NCBI RefSeq assembly: GCF_964340395.1
Contig: NC_135557.1
Span: forward strand, 21,676,225 to 21,740,224
Direction: 5' to 3'
From: Glandiceps talaboti
Taxonomy: Eukaryota; Hemichordata; Enteropneusta; Spengelidae
DNA length: 64,000 nucleotides
In this document: positions 52,483 to 64,000 of the stretch, piece after piece
How positions within the stretch are numbered: position 1 is the first letter of the stretch
How the letters are laid out: every line of letters begins with the position of its first letter
The notes under the pieces: model-generated
Told to the model about the DNA's origin: nothing
Database searches by the model: none
Seen by the model: only the letters and a program-made list of their open reading frames with translations
Program-made: the position numbers and the translations under genes

Positions 52483-55336
52483 ATCGTTATAACTACTGCT
52501 GTATGTAAACCACATTGCAATTTTATAACAAACGTCACCCAGTCATCAACACTGCACCGATGGAGGCCTGATATTAGTAGGATATACAACTCGATGTATT
52601 CCCTTAACATAGAAGTATATTATTACCTCCAGATAAGTTAGCAAATATTACTTCTAGTCTAACTATGGACACCAATATCTATAAGATAACAAAAACACAA
52701 TGCCATGCATTAGTGTATGTTCTAGCAAAGATGTATTTATGTTGACACTGCTGGAAAGTAAACATAAAGACAAAGATAGTATTTGTGTTTTCAATGATGA
52801 TATGTGATTTGACTCACTTTGTGTGCATCATTTCTGAATCACGTCATTTATACTATCAGTAGTTTAGGGGATATTCCCCAATCACATACTCAAGTAGATT
52901 AAGAAAGAGTTATTTCCTTAACAGATAGTGATGTCTTTGAATTACAATATACTTTTACTGAGCACTTGTCACTTCAAATATGTCATTTTAATTATACTTG
53001 AAGGATATCGAGAGTGGTTGTTTGATATATAGCTAGACTATCACGGTTTCATTTCAAGATCTACCAAGGGCTGAATGGGATGAAAACACTTAGCCTCAGG
53101 CTTAATAGTTCATTTTTACTAGTCAACAAAATCATACATTAAAACATGTGTCGGTAACTATTGGCAGGATTCACCACTTAATTTAAAGGTTTTTATCAAC
53201 ATTTAGTGATTTTCCTCATCCTCCCACTTTCATTTAGATAGCAACCAAGATTCAATTATTTTATATACATGTGATATTCGCATGTGTTTACTTTGTATTT
53301 GTAATCTTGCAGTGAACAAATCCCAGACAAATGGGATTGTAGCGATTTATCAACGTATGCAAATACTTGAGTAAGTATAGAAAATAAACTTAGAACCGAT
53401 GGAGATGTAGTATTGAATTTAGTACCCTGGGTGATGTTAACGATAGTTCTATAACCGTAAGTCTGTCCTGTTTTGAAAATATTGTAAGGCTTTCCTTTCT
53501 ACTCACATCTTTGTCAAAATCGTTTTCACTTGTCTGAGCAGACGAAAGCAGTTAAATGCCTGACACAAACTTTAATGTTTTTACACCACTGAACATCAAA
53601 TATAACGATGTGTAAAGGTGCACGACAACCAATATTTCAGTGATCAGCAGAATTGCCCGGGAGCATCAGCTAACATTAAAACAATTTGGGACAACAAAGT
53701 GTTTAAATATTACCAACCATCAAAAGACACACCGATACTAATTCAGTTGGGAAATGACAAAACTGATAAATTTTATTAGCGGAACCAATGAGTTGCAAAA
53801 TTGCAGGAAGGATTCATATTCACTCTTCGTTCATATCCGTTTTGGTGTACATACGATTTGTCGGCACACGGTCGTTATAACTACAGGTGTATGTAAAGCC
53901 CTTGCGCTGGGCATCAGAAGACAGCGGTACATTAAATATAACGTAAACTATTCAATAGGCTTGAACTGATGGTAAAAAGCGTGTCATCGGGATTATCTAT
54001 GTACTAAATGAATACAAGAAGCGTGTTTGATATGTAAAACGAAAACAAGCCGTGTATATTACAAATACTAGTAGTCATAACAAAGGTATACGTGACCGTA
54101 TCTCGTATCCGTAACGTATCTCGCATCCATAGATGACGAAGACAATTTATTCAGTCAGAAAATGTCTAAATGCAATAATCAAGTAACCTTTTCTCGTGCC
54201 CTATAAAATAAAGGGTTTGTGTGAAAATAGCAGCAACTATCGAAATAGTATGTGGACCCATTAGCAACAGTTATTATCCTATATATTCTTTTCAAATCGA
54301 ATTTCCAATATGTCATAATAGCTTCTAATACGTATTGGTTGATTGAAACTTCACTAAAAATATTTGCAGACAGAATACATTTCGTCGTTTAATTTTCATT
54401 TCCATACTTGTCTTTCATTTGCGTCTGATACTATAAATTAATCCTGGTGTGACGAACTATTGTCATGAGAACATTACTTTCAATCACAATACATATGTAA
54501 ATAAACTAAATTGAATATATTGACAATTTTATTTTTATACAATCTGTTCTTACTTATAGCAAATTTTAGATTCATATACAATATTGAACCGTTTCATTGT
54601 ACACTAACCAACTGGATCCTTTCTGCTCAGAGTTTTACGCGCATCTAGCCATTTTCAATTCCTTCTCGAGGATCACAATGGAGAACTTTGAACCACTTTC
54701 TCGACAGCACTTTCACATAATTTATATTTTATTTTCAGCATTTTAACGCCAACTACATAACTCCTTTTTTGTTGTTGAAAATCTAATTAGTGATTTGATA
54801 TGCATAAGACTTAATATTTTTATTAGTGATGTAAGTGAGCGTTAGTGACACAATTAATTTAAATGTCTTACGGCTAAGCTTATATTTTCATATCCATATA
54901 TTCCCAATTTATGATTTAATAATTGGCCAACATACACGTATGCTGTGCCTGGAGTTAAGTTTCAAATCAGTCTGAAGGGAAGTGTTCCTTTCTATTAATA
55001 ATTCACCTCTACTTTGACAAACCTTCTGGGATCAATGAAATAAACACGAACATCAGAAATACAATAGGTTTTACTGGATGAGACGAATAACGGAGAGAGA
55101 GTGGTTGAAATTATGAAATATTGTATTCTCTTAACTCAAGTTCGAATCACCTTGGCGTTTATATACTATACTATTGTAAAGAGCTTCTGTAAGTAAACCT
55201 GTTACACAACTACAATCGTAAGTCTTGTGTGTATCAAATCACCAATTAAATTTTCAGAAAGAAATTGGAGTTATTTAGTTGGCTTTAAAATTGAAAATAA
55301 AAATATATGAAAGTAAGAAATGTGCCACACAATAGT

Positions 55337-55337
55337 A

Positions 55338-55393
<56 letters not shown>

Positions 55394-55394
55394 G

Positions 55395-55486
<92 letters not shown>
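55337..55486. repeat. (GATA)n microsatellite
   Basis: About 37 GATA units with one GGTA change. Confidence 0.97.
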
Positions 55487-55487
<1 letters not shown>

Positions 55488-56977
55488 GGTTTTATGGTTT
55501 TAAACAGATTTCATCGATAGTGATAAATTTCAAGTTAAAACTTAATCTGACCTAACCCATATCATGGCTATGACCATGACAATATCCATGACCTTTTTAC
55601 TCAGATTATGAGTTTCCTATTAACAGTCTGATAGTGACGTGTCCAAATAAAAACAATTGTGGAATTACCATGATACAGAACATAGAATCGGTTACGTTGT
55701 CTTAACATCATAATTTTATATCCTCGAGAAACTTAATGTCTATTTGTCACGTGATAACAAATAACAACCCAAACCATTAAAGAAAATGCTTAAATATTTC
55801 ACATCAGATTGTGTATCCATGGCAACGTCGATGAAGCTACTGCAATATTCAATAAGCTGGTAGGTGTAATATAAGGTCGATCGCTTCATGTCTCTACTAA
55901 TAGATATAGTAAATACCAATCAATAAGTTGGCGTCGAAAGCTAACAAGTCATTTCACCGTCATGACATGACAGGAAGTGATGAGTGAAGAACATTTTATA
56001 AGGCAAATATTCAAACACCCGCCATATTGAAGCCAACGAAGTCTTTAAAATGTATGTTTCAGAAGTCTGATTTAATCTGAGTAAAGAGCGGGCTTCAGGT
56101 GTGGATATGGCAAGAACTAACTTTATACTTTGTATCCATAATTTTTTTAAGAAAAAGAATGATTCTTTGTGGAACACAGACTAAGCTTACATTTACACAT
56201 ATTCCATAGTAACTATTTTACATTTTATACACAATAACTTAACATTATCGAGTTGTACACTTAATCTTAAAGTATGCTAATTCTTAACATTAAATATTCT
56301 AAGTTTCCATATTGAAAACATTTTGGCTAATGGAAGATGTAGCTAGGGCAGAAGACGCTGGCATGAGACAATAAGAGAAGGGTTTGATATAAAATGCAGA
56401 GAGTACATTTATTTTATTCGCATCCAAGCTACTTCTACTTGTCTTTTGATAACATCGAACACTGGTATTCAAAATAATTCTTTGGTTGTCATGGCTACTA
56501 GTACAAAATACTTCATAATGACGCAAACGTTTGTCATTAATGTTTGTTATGGAAATGCAGGAACGTGACAAAATTAACGAATTCATTATTGTGACCATAA
56601 ATGCATTCCTGTAAAACTTCAAACAGTCCAACAAACCAACACCAAATAAAGTAGCTTACGACTCCTTTGTAAATTCCACGTCCTAATTTGGTATACTAAC
56701 GAGTGACAGCGCGATATTTTGAATGTCTCACAAGGTTTTTTTTAGACATTTTGTATCAAATAAAATGCAACCACTGATAGCGCTCAAGCATTTCAAATGA
56801 TACATTTCATCTCACTGTGGACACAAATCAACATCTCTGACAGATTAAACAAGGAGATTCAAACACAAAACTATTTATTTGTGTTCAAAGTTAAATAAAA
56901 TGTAACATTTCATGTACGTGCGCGCTATCAATGTCTGTATTTTGTTTATGAAATTAGTAAAAAAAAAACATGTTACA

Positions 56978-56980
<3 letters not shown>

Positions 56981-57008
<28 letters not shown>
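56981..57008 (+). repeat. Poly(A) run
   Basis: About 28 consecutive A, preceded by a shorter A run at 56959-56968. It could be a retroelement tail, but no body was recognised. Confidence 0.85.
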
Positions 57009-57012
<4 letters not shown>

Positions 57013-57385
57013 CACGCCACCTGATTGAAACCCTATAGTCACTCTGGTTTCGTAGTAAGTTGGTTCAGTGTGAAAGTTCAATGTATAAATCGCTAAAACA
57101 TTACAATGTAGTCTAGGACACATTAGTAATAGTAAACGCCGAACGTGTACTTATAGAAGCTTCATGCTGTTTTAAAATCTGGTCATTTTCTTTATTCTCT
57201 GTAAAAGAAATATTTTATTATGCGTTCCACAGAGACAAGTTAAGATATGTAAATCCTTGTTGAGAGCCATACTACTCAGGAAGGAAACCAGAATAGGTTA
57301 TTATCAAATTTGCTGTTGATATTCAGAGCGCATGGGAAGCCAGAATTAAAAGTATACATTTAAAGGAAACTCGCATGTCAGGCCA

Positions 57386-57567
57386 TACTATAGGTAGTCT
57401 CGCTGCCAGACTCGTGACTATCGTCCCTAATTTGTTTATGTATGCCGAGCGTCACAGCCGCGAGAAGAGAGAGAATAGTCCCTCTCTTCTCGCGGCTGCG
57501 CCGCTCGGCATACATAAACAGATTAGGGAGGATAGTCACGAGTCTGGCAGCGAGACTATACTATAGG
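57386..57567. mobile_element. Foldback MITE with 9-bp target-site duplication (Mutator-like)
   Basis: A 164-base palindrome at 57395-57558 starts TAGTCTCGCTGCCAGACTCG and ends with its reverse complement. The arms are about 77 bases with about four mismatches around a loop of about 10 bases. Both sides carry the identical 9-bp TACTATAGG (57386-57394 and 57559-57567). A 9-bp duplication is usual for Mutator-like elements; that assignment is inference. Confidence 0.9.
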
Positions 57568-58335
57568 TACACATACAAAATTATACCAGTAAGACTTTCC
57601 GCCGCGACAGAACGTGATCTTTTAATCCATCATTTCTCTCAGCAAATCGCATTTGATGTGATAAGCCTATTTGTTTACTCAGATCTATTTCTTGATAGCA
57701 ATACAGTACTAAGGGTCATTTAGTTTATATCTCGCCATGTACATGTAGGTTGCAGTTTTATACTCAGAAAATCGAGGGTTCGAACAAGGTCAAGAACATG
57801 TACGAAAAAAAAGGAAAAACATATGTTTGTCAAGTTGCACCGATTTGACAAAAAAGTGCAGCAATAACTAACATTGCCGGATATTCGGCAATAGATCGAT
57901 ATGACTCTAAAATAACTATCAAATCAATATTATATATGTTATTAATGAAATGGAATATGAAAAAAAAGGATATTTAAAACATCAACGTTGAAACCCCTTA
58001 AGAGCCTAGAAAATATTCCACCATGCGATTGAGTTAAACTGCTTTCAACTCTGTGCCATTGACTAATGGACAATTAACACAATGATGCTGTGATTTACAG
58101 AAATGTTAAAATGAAATATATGTTTAAAATGAAGATAAAATAGACAGGTCATTACTTCTCATAGAAGAACAATTAACTCTTAACTTGATAGTTTTAGTTC
58201 TGTTGTGCGCGATGATTTCACCTGTCACTGTTGTATCTTTTGGTTTCAGCCAGGCATAAGATTATAACATTTTTTCCACCTTCATGTATAGTTTTATTCA
58301 GTGCATTCGGTCACCTATCCGTAATTACATTCATG

Positions 58336-58336
58336 C

Positions 58337-58408
<72 letters not shown>
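58336..58408. repeat. (TATC)n microsatellite
   Basis: About 18 CTAT units, the complement of the GATA array 2.9 kb away. Confidence 0.97.
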
Positions 58409-58409
<1 letters not shown>

Positions 58410-59313
58410 ATCACACTATTCTCTCCCTCGATAGTCGATTGTAAATCGTGTACTTATCATCATAACTGAATCTAACCATATATAATACTGCTTGCATTAA
58501 TAACAAGGCTGTATAAATTTGATATTCTTTCAGTGTTTGGAGACTGAAATACATCAGTAACAATTATTCACTATACCTAAGCATATATCTGTTTAAATGG
58601 TCATCAAACCTTGCCATACCACTACACATCACTCTATGTACGTCGCAATGTTGTCATTCTTATCTGTAAATCTTTTTTCTTAAACGAAAGAAACACTTAG
58701 GTCTTCTGTTGAAAACGAACTAAAAATATTATGACTTATGGCAGAATCAGCAGTTTATATGAACTTTTAAGGATCAATTCAATACACGTAATATGGATAA
58801 TTTTAGTAACACTTTCAACTAGTGTTTGTCTGTAAAACATGTTCTCAATGAAGAGAGAAATGCAAGTCAAAATATTGGTTTCATGATAGTGAAGCATAGA
58901 AGACACGATTACGGTGCACCAATGGTTAATATATTGTTAAGTTGAAAGTATTATAAGTTCAATTTTACAGTTTGATTTTTAAAATGTAAAGTTAGAGCTA
59001 TCGTGTAATTTAATAATAGTAAGTATATATAATATATTTCCTTTTGAAAACACAAATAGATTAAGTTATCGAATGACACAGTGAAGGAAACGAATGAAAG
59101 CGTTAGAGAATATTAACAGTTACGTGGATTCTGAAGTTACACAGCCACCGTGTTAATATACATTTATGGTTCGATTTGAGTTTTAACACGTCAATGTACG
59201 GACAGTGCAAACACAAATTCCTAAAGTACTAAAACGTATTTATCATAGATTGAAAACCAAGACAGACAAAATAGAACACAATAAACGAACAGTGAATAAA
59301 ATACAGAACGTAC

Positions 59314-59370
59314 CAGGAATTCCATAAGAGATGACATCGTTCATGTTGTTAAGGCTGCGATAAGTATATA
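59314..59370 (-). CDS. Possible upstream exon of the adhesion GPCR (57 bases)
   Basis: Between acceptor CTATTTCAG and donor GTACGT, an open stretch encodes YTYRSLNNMNDVISYGIP and ends with G in phase 1, exactly completing the split Gly codon of the HYR 1 exon. It is separated from that exon by 7.6 kb. Splice sites and phase fit, but no domain supports it. Confidence 0.35.
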
Positions 59371-62300
59371 CTGAAATAGAATGACAATGATAGCGTCAAC
59401 AAGTGTAAAATCGCATATAAGTAACACTTGGCGTCAGATTTAATACGCATGCGTGATCATTAACAAATGCAGTGATACAAATAAATACAGTACATGCATA
59501 TTTAATGTTCGCATTTTACATGAGAGACCTATCACTTAGCATTGACCTTTGACCTGCAATTATTCTGATGGATCAGATGATGATTGAATTGACCTTGGCG
59601 ATGTCATCGTATCTGCAGTTATACTAAAATTGTGAGTCGTAATTGAATAGAGTAATCAAGACTTGCTACCAGTAATCTACGAATTACAATGGGGATTGTG
59701 CGATAGGGTATCGGTAATAATATACAGCCTGTTGCTGGTTAGAGTTCCCAGGCTGTGTTTTGATGTAACCACGAACAAACCAATAAAAAAGTGACACATT
59801 CTAAATTTTAAGATAGCATGATCTAAATTTCTTGATATATCTAGTCTGAATGAAATAAGCCATGTAGACGTACTGCAAATAAACATAGACATACAGAATA
59901 CAATATTTCTATGTGTGCTTTTGATGTTTCCGTGGTGGCACGTTGGTTTATATCATTTAGAGAAAATATTGCGAGAAACCTTCTTCATTCAATACTGCTA
60001 TAAAATGTACCATGTGCAGTTTCCTATTGGTATCTGTGTGGTTGCATCAAACAGAGACAGTAAACACTAACCTGCAAGAAGTTGTAGCTATAGGTTAGGC
60101 CAATAATACAAATTGAAGACGTATTCTCACGGGATTTCGTACTAAGGGAATGGTTCTGTTGTAATGAGATTACATTGACTGTGTACTTTTTTGAATAGTG
60201 TGCTGGGTAGTATAATCGGTTGCAATCATATACATCCTCGCTACATCGTGCAATACGAGATCTCAAGAGAATAAGTCAATACAAGTAATGAAGTAAAATA
60301 TGTATTGTTAATTTCAGGGACATTTTGCTCTCTTCAGTTGATATAAGCGATATGCGGAAATGAATTGTAATTTAATTGAATAGCCATCGTTTTTTGTTGA
60401 TGCAAAAAAACAACGAACTCTAGATAGAGTAGTCCTCGAAGTAATCATAATTTTAGAAAATACCTGCTGATATTATATAGTTATCATTATAATTGGTTTT
60501 AAATCAGATGTGTTAAAATATGAGTAGAGTGATATTGATTGTCACAATTTGTATAATATGTAGATGGAATTGGCCTTTTGGGAAATTAATGATCGAATAG
60601 ATGTTGACAACAAAACGAAATGCTTCGTCGTTATCATTGGCTACTGAGTTTGAGATATTTTGGTTATATGCACTTTTCTCAAAAAACGTTTATAGGCTTA
60701 CTGTATGTTTATTTTATGTTAAGGTTTTAAAGTGGCCATATGGATGAGGATCGTGTATTTATTTTGGATTATCATGGCTTCCTACTTGAAATATTAATGT
60801 GAAACAACATTGTCTAAGTCTGTGTTTGTAACTTAATACATTGCAAAAAGCCAACAAATGTGTAGAAAGGTTTATGACATATATGAGATAAACATTCTTG
60901 TAAACGAAAGAATGTCACGTCTTGGACTGTGGGGATCTGTTCGATCGTGTTTACATGTACAAGATGTAGCTGTCCTATAGTAAATATTCAGACATTGTGC
61001 TCTGGAACGAAATTATTCACATATCTTGAAGGACGTTTTTTCCTATCAAATTTGTAGAACCAACACAAATGGTATAATCCATAACGTATAGATTAAAGGT
61101 TTATTTGTTAATATTGATGTGTTGTCTTTTTTAGAGACATTCTACTACCATGCTATTTATTGCTTTCTCCCATTGTTTTCAGTGTTCTTGAAATCGATTC
61201 CTTTTCACGTAACCAGCAATATCAGTTGTATAGAGCGCCCTCTTTAGCAACTCACTGCACTTCGTTTATCTTTTGACAAATCATAAGCGAGCAAAGATTT
61301 AATTAGTATACAATGTGACGGGAATTATTTTCTTAAAATTGTGCATTATATATGTGTTATAAAAAAGTACGAACTAACACTTCTGATTTCATTCAGTGTT
61401 AAACTAACATTCGCTGTGGTGTGGTGTGAATGAAGATTTACATTGGATTTATCATTCCACATGTGAAAGGCAATACATGATAACTGATAGAGTGTCATGA
61501 GTTGGACACTGGAGTAGAAAAGTAACATGTAAAAGTATCAACAAACATACATAATACAGTACAATACGATTACGTTTATATATGAATAATGCACGAGGAG
61601 ATTTCATGCAATCACACCTTTCTACTAATGCTGTCTAAATAGCTGGCGATGACGTTGTTGTAGACTTACCCATTAATTGCTTGCTGAAATTGTGAGATTG
61701 TCTGCATCGTGATATAGTATTCAGAAAATAAACCAAACGTGTTGTCTCCGATTCGAAAATTACATGTTAAGTGTCTATGGTCCATTTGGCCTTCAGCTCA
61801 ATCACTTTGAGTGCGAGTTTGTATATTTTAGTATTGCTGAGTTTCGCTATGACAATTACGTGAATGTTTAATCAAGGAGGTATACACAATCAATTTGATT
61901 GATTATTTATAAACTACTGCTGTTTCCAGCCTTCATTGTTTACGGCTTGGAGGGTATGGAAAGAAAGATTGCAAATTTTTAAAGCTATCCATTATACACG
62001 TTTCAAGTTTATTCACCACGTCCAGCTAACAAATTACTGCATTTAGGTCAATCTGTGAGATTCAGTTTGGACACAGTACGATACGATAGAAGGCTATGTT
62101 TTCGAAGCATATCTGTTTTTCAATCCAAGTGAAAGGCTTTAAAGGCAGCCGATCACAGTTTAAAGCTAAGAATTACAGTACTTCTCGTGTGAAGAGAACA
62201 AGCATGTCCTCAACAGTGACTTCGGAGCTATGCGGTCTGTTGTCGCTTTTTAAGGTTTAATTGTAGTAGAATTGGCTCATGTTTCATATAATTGTGACCT

Positions 62301-62560
62301 TTTTACTGTGAACCCTGATTGTAATTTTCATTTAACCAGGAATGGGTATGTTTCTTAAAAGCAATGACATCAACAATGCAAAGAAATAGCTGTTTATGGA
62401 GAGTACGGTACATGGCAGTTGTTAGAAAAGATTTTAAAATATAGTGTTAATTTGTCTAATTTCCCCTGTCAATGTCATTAGTACTTGTATTTTAGGAGAA
62501 ACATTGTCGAAGACATTAACTGTTTTACAAACGGTTATTATTTTGTATGTTCTGTTACAT
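59371..62560. other. Region between the aGPCR 5' part and the SINE, no gene established
   Basis: AT-rich. It should hold the aGPCR signal-peptide exon if the gene starts in this window, but none was convincing. Contains the dispersed repeat copy at 60727-60820. Confidence 0.4.
60727..60820 (+). repeat. Dispersed repeat, copy 2 (TTAAAGTGGCCATAT)
   Basis: Diverged partner of 17031-17105. Confidence 0.5.
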
Positions 62561-62589
62561 TGTTACAGGGTTGTATTGCAGGGTTGTAG

Positions 62590-62825
62590 TGTCTGTTGGT
62601 GGCCGAGTGCCTCTTACCACTGCTGTCGGGGTTCGAACCCCGTTCAGGGTTCGATTAAATTAAGTTTACCACGACTCTACCGAACAACGCAGGTTTTCCC
62701 CGGGTATTCCGGTTTCCTCCTGCATTAATATTGAACCCATAAGGGATGGCCTTCACTGGACATCTTTGGAAACAAGTGTTTATATGCTTAAATAACTATC
62801 CAGTATAAATAAAGATTACATCCAT
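62590..62825 (+). mobile_element. tRNA-derived SINE with conserved central domain
   Basis: A box TGGCCGAGTGC (62600-62610) and B box GGTTCGAACCC (62630-62640) give an RNA polymerase III promoter. A body with the motif GGTTTTCCCCGGGTATTCCG and TTTCCTCCTGC follows, a type of central domain I recall from SINEs of many marine invertebrates. The end is AATAAAGATTACATCC. The tRNA part cannot form a full acceptor stem, so it is not a functional tRNA gene. Confidence 0.75.
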
Positions 62826-63551
62826 ATTTGAATGTCGTACCGAAGATTTCGAAGTTTAAGCAGAGGCTGATAAAATGAATACATAGTTTTGACAACGAAA
62901 GTGATTTATTTTGTTAGTATTCCTTATTCAATGATTTAGTAGTTGATCACAAAGTATGATAAATGACTTGACAGTGTAAATGTATCATCTCCCCTTAATG
63001 TGTTTGTTACAAACAGCTTCTGCCTAGAGACATATATCCACATTGACATTAACACACGCAAAGAAGCGAATGGTTGTGGATGCGTTTGACGATCAGATTT
63101 GACAAGTCAATTACATTCTGTATTCTTTGGTCTCTTAAATTCAATGCGATGTTGCTTCTTTGTGAAGTGTCCCTTCCCTCGCATAAATAAAAGATTAAGC
63201 GAAGAATTCCTGGGGCGTTTACTGACTGGAAAGAACGCGTAGATCCGAGAGGAGTTCAGAAGGACTCGACACTCGTGAATGATCTGATTCAACTTCTTTC
63301 CTATAAAGAGGCCTAATACATAGATTTGACAAATGGCCATGAATAAAAGAAAATTTATCGATTCAGCTAGGTCCCTCCTCGACGCAACAAGTACGGTAAA
63401 AGTACCCTTGTAAATGTCAATAAACAAGGAATGGCATCGACGTGGGCATAACTGTCTGTGTAAGAGACGCAGATATAGAGACACTTGTTGATCTGTCTCC
63501 AGTATAACGTTAACGCTGACACCCGTTATCTAGAATTGACTTTCCGATCAT

Positions 63552-63559
63552 TATATAAG
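63552..63559 (+). promoter_or_regulatory. Possible TATA box of the Ig-superfamily gene
   Basis: TATATAAG lies about 80 bases upstream of the ATG at 63641, which would place transcription start near 63585 with a 5'UTR of about 55 bases. Inference from position only. Confidence 0.4.
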
Positions 63560-63640
63560 GCAAGATGTAGACTTCTAAGACGTCGCTATTTTAGAACTGG
63601 TATCTACTTGCTGGTTTAGTTAGTGAACTCTTACCTGAAC

Positions 63641-64000
63641 ATGAAACTGATATTTTGTTCTCCCATATGGATATTACTGTATATTGGTATGTATTCTGTG
63701 TATCACTGTGACTACTGTCCAGTTTTCGTTTAGTACAGTCTCACCCTAACATTAACCTAATTTCTGATTCTTGATGCCTTGCAGATTTGACACATGCTAG
63801 TTTGCCTTATTTCATCGAACAGCCGGAAAGCATCACAGTCGAAGAAGGTTCCACCTTCACTTTAAATTGTAATATTGGTGCTTTGACTGGCCATGGTCCG
63901 ATATGTTGGTATATGAATGATGAACGTCTTAGTACTGATGGTACTATTGAGAGTAGTTTTAGTGGTGGTAACCAGGGAATACAAATCATCCACATTGGTA
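63641..64000 (+). CDS. Ig-superfamily surface protein, first two exons (runs off window)
   Basis: Exon 1 (63641-63686) encodes MKLIFCSPIWILLYI, a signal peptide, ending in phase 1 at donor GTATGT. Exon 2 starts at 63785 after CCTTGCAG and completes an Asp codon. It continues LTHASLPYFIEQPESITVEE, GSTFTLNCNIGALTGHGP, ICWYMNDERLS up to the window end. EEGSTFTLNCN and CWYMND are the B and C strands of an Ig domain; the F-strand cysteine lies beyond the edge. The PESITVEEGS ... G-x-ICWY style resembles nephrin/Kirre-type adhesion proteins. Such proteins mediate cell recognition; the exact member cannot be told. It is divergent from the aGPCR. Confidence 0.85.

Larger units (their letters stand above)
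52483..59313. other. Long putative 5' intron or upstream region of the aGPCR
   Basis: Contains GATA and TATC arrays, a poly(A) run, and a foldback element at 57395-57558. No convincing exon was found in between. Short open frames lack splice context. Confidence 0.45.

Noticed and set aside
57375-57723. Plus-strand frames of 63 and 93 codons
   Set aside because: They run through the foldback MITE palindrome and have no independent support.
61346-61528. MLLFYSSVQLM... frame considered as the aGPCR signal-peptide exon
   Set aside because: The hydrophobic core is weak, and its possible donor does not give the phase needed for the 59314-59370 exon.
62592-62660. tRNA gene
   Set aside because: A and B boxes are present but no paired acceptor stem or proper anticodon arm was seen, and a SINE body follows.
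63107-63484. 125-codon minus-strand open frame
   Set aside because: No recognisable domain, no plausible splice context. A few frames of this length are expected by chance in 64 kb.

Overview
The window is AT-rich animal nuclear DNA. Genes are split into short exons with GT-AG introns of about 0.1-8 kb, and introns and intergenic DNA are loaded with microsatellites (ACAT/ATGT, ATTG/CAAT, GATA, TA, TGTTG pentamers), MITE-like elements, a tRNA-derived SINE and retroelement debris. The gene families (a TRPC-type cation channel, an adhesion GPCR with HYR domains, an Ig-superfamily protein) and the repeat style suggest a marine invertebrate, for example a hemichordate, echinoderm, cephalochordate or lophotrochozoan. 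I cannot place it further from sequence alone. No bacterial, CRISPR or viral locus was seen.

Layout. (1) 1260-15981, minus strand: a TRPC4/5-like channel whose 12 coding exons join in phase into a predicted 817-residue protein, from N-terminal ankyrin repeats through six membrane segments and the TRP box to a short C-terminus. (2) About 16.0-35.5 kb: mostly gene-poor repeat-rich DNA with GT and CAY arrays, an eight-copy 53-bp minisatellite, a TA array and MITE copies. One weak candidate for a small secreted protein lies at 33.4-34.6 kb on the plus strand. (3) 35510-51718, minus strand, with a possible further exon at 59314-59370: an adhesion GPCR. It has two HYR modules, a Ser/Thr/Asn/Pro-rich linker, a GAIN domain with an atypical GPS motif, seven membrane segments and a short Ser/Thr-rich tail. 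Seventeen exons join in phase to give 824 codons including the stop, and the 5' end is not resolved. (4) 63641-64000, plus strand: a signal-peptide exon and the first Ig domain of a cell-surface Ig-superfamily gene that runs off the window.

All three clear genes look like plasma-membrane or surface sensing and adhesion proteins, but nothing shows they work together. The points most worth a second look are in the adhesion GPCR: the GPS motif lacks two of its four usual cysteines while keeping the HLT cleavage site; the end of the GPS exon is followed by two decayed tandem copies of itself, one still carrying a splice donor; and the first HYR exon lies between close, inverted ATGT and ACAT arrays that could pair in the transcript. 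Exon borders were set by hand from splice sites and reading phase. No expression data or database search was available.
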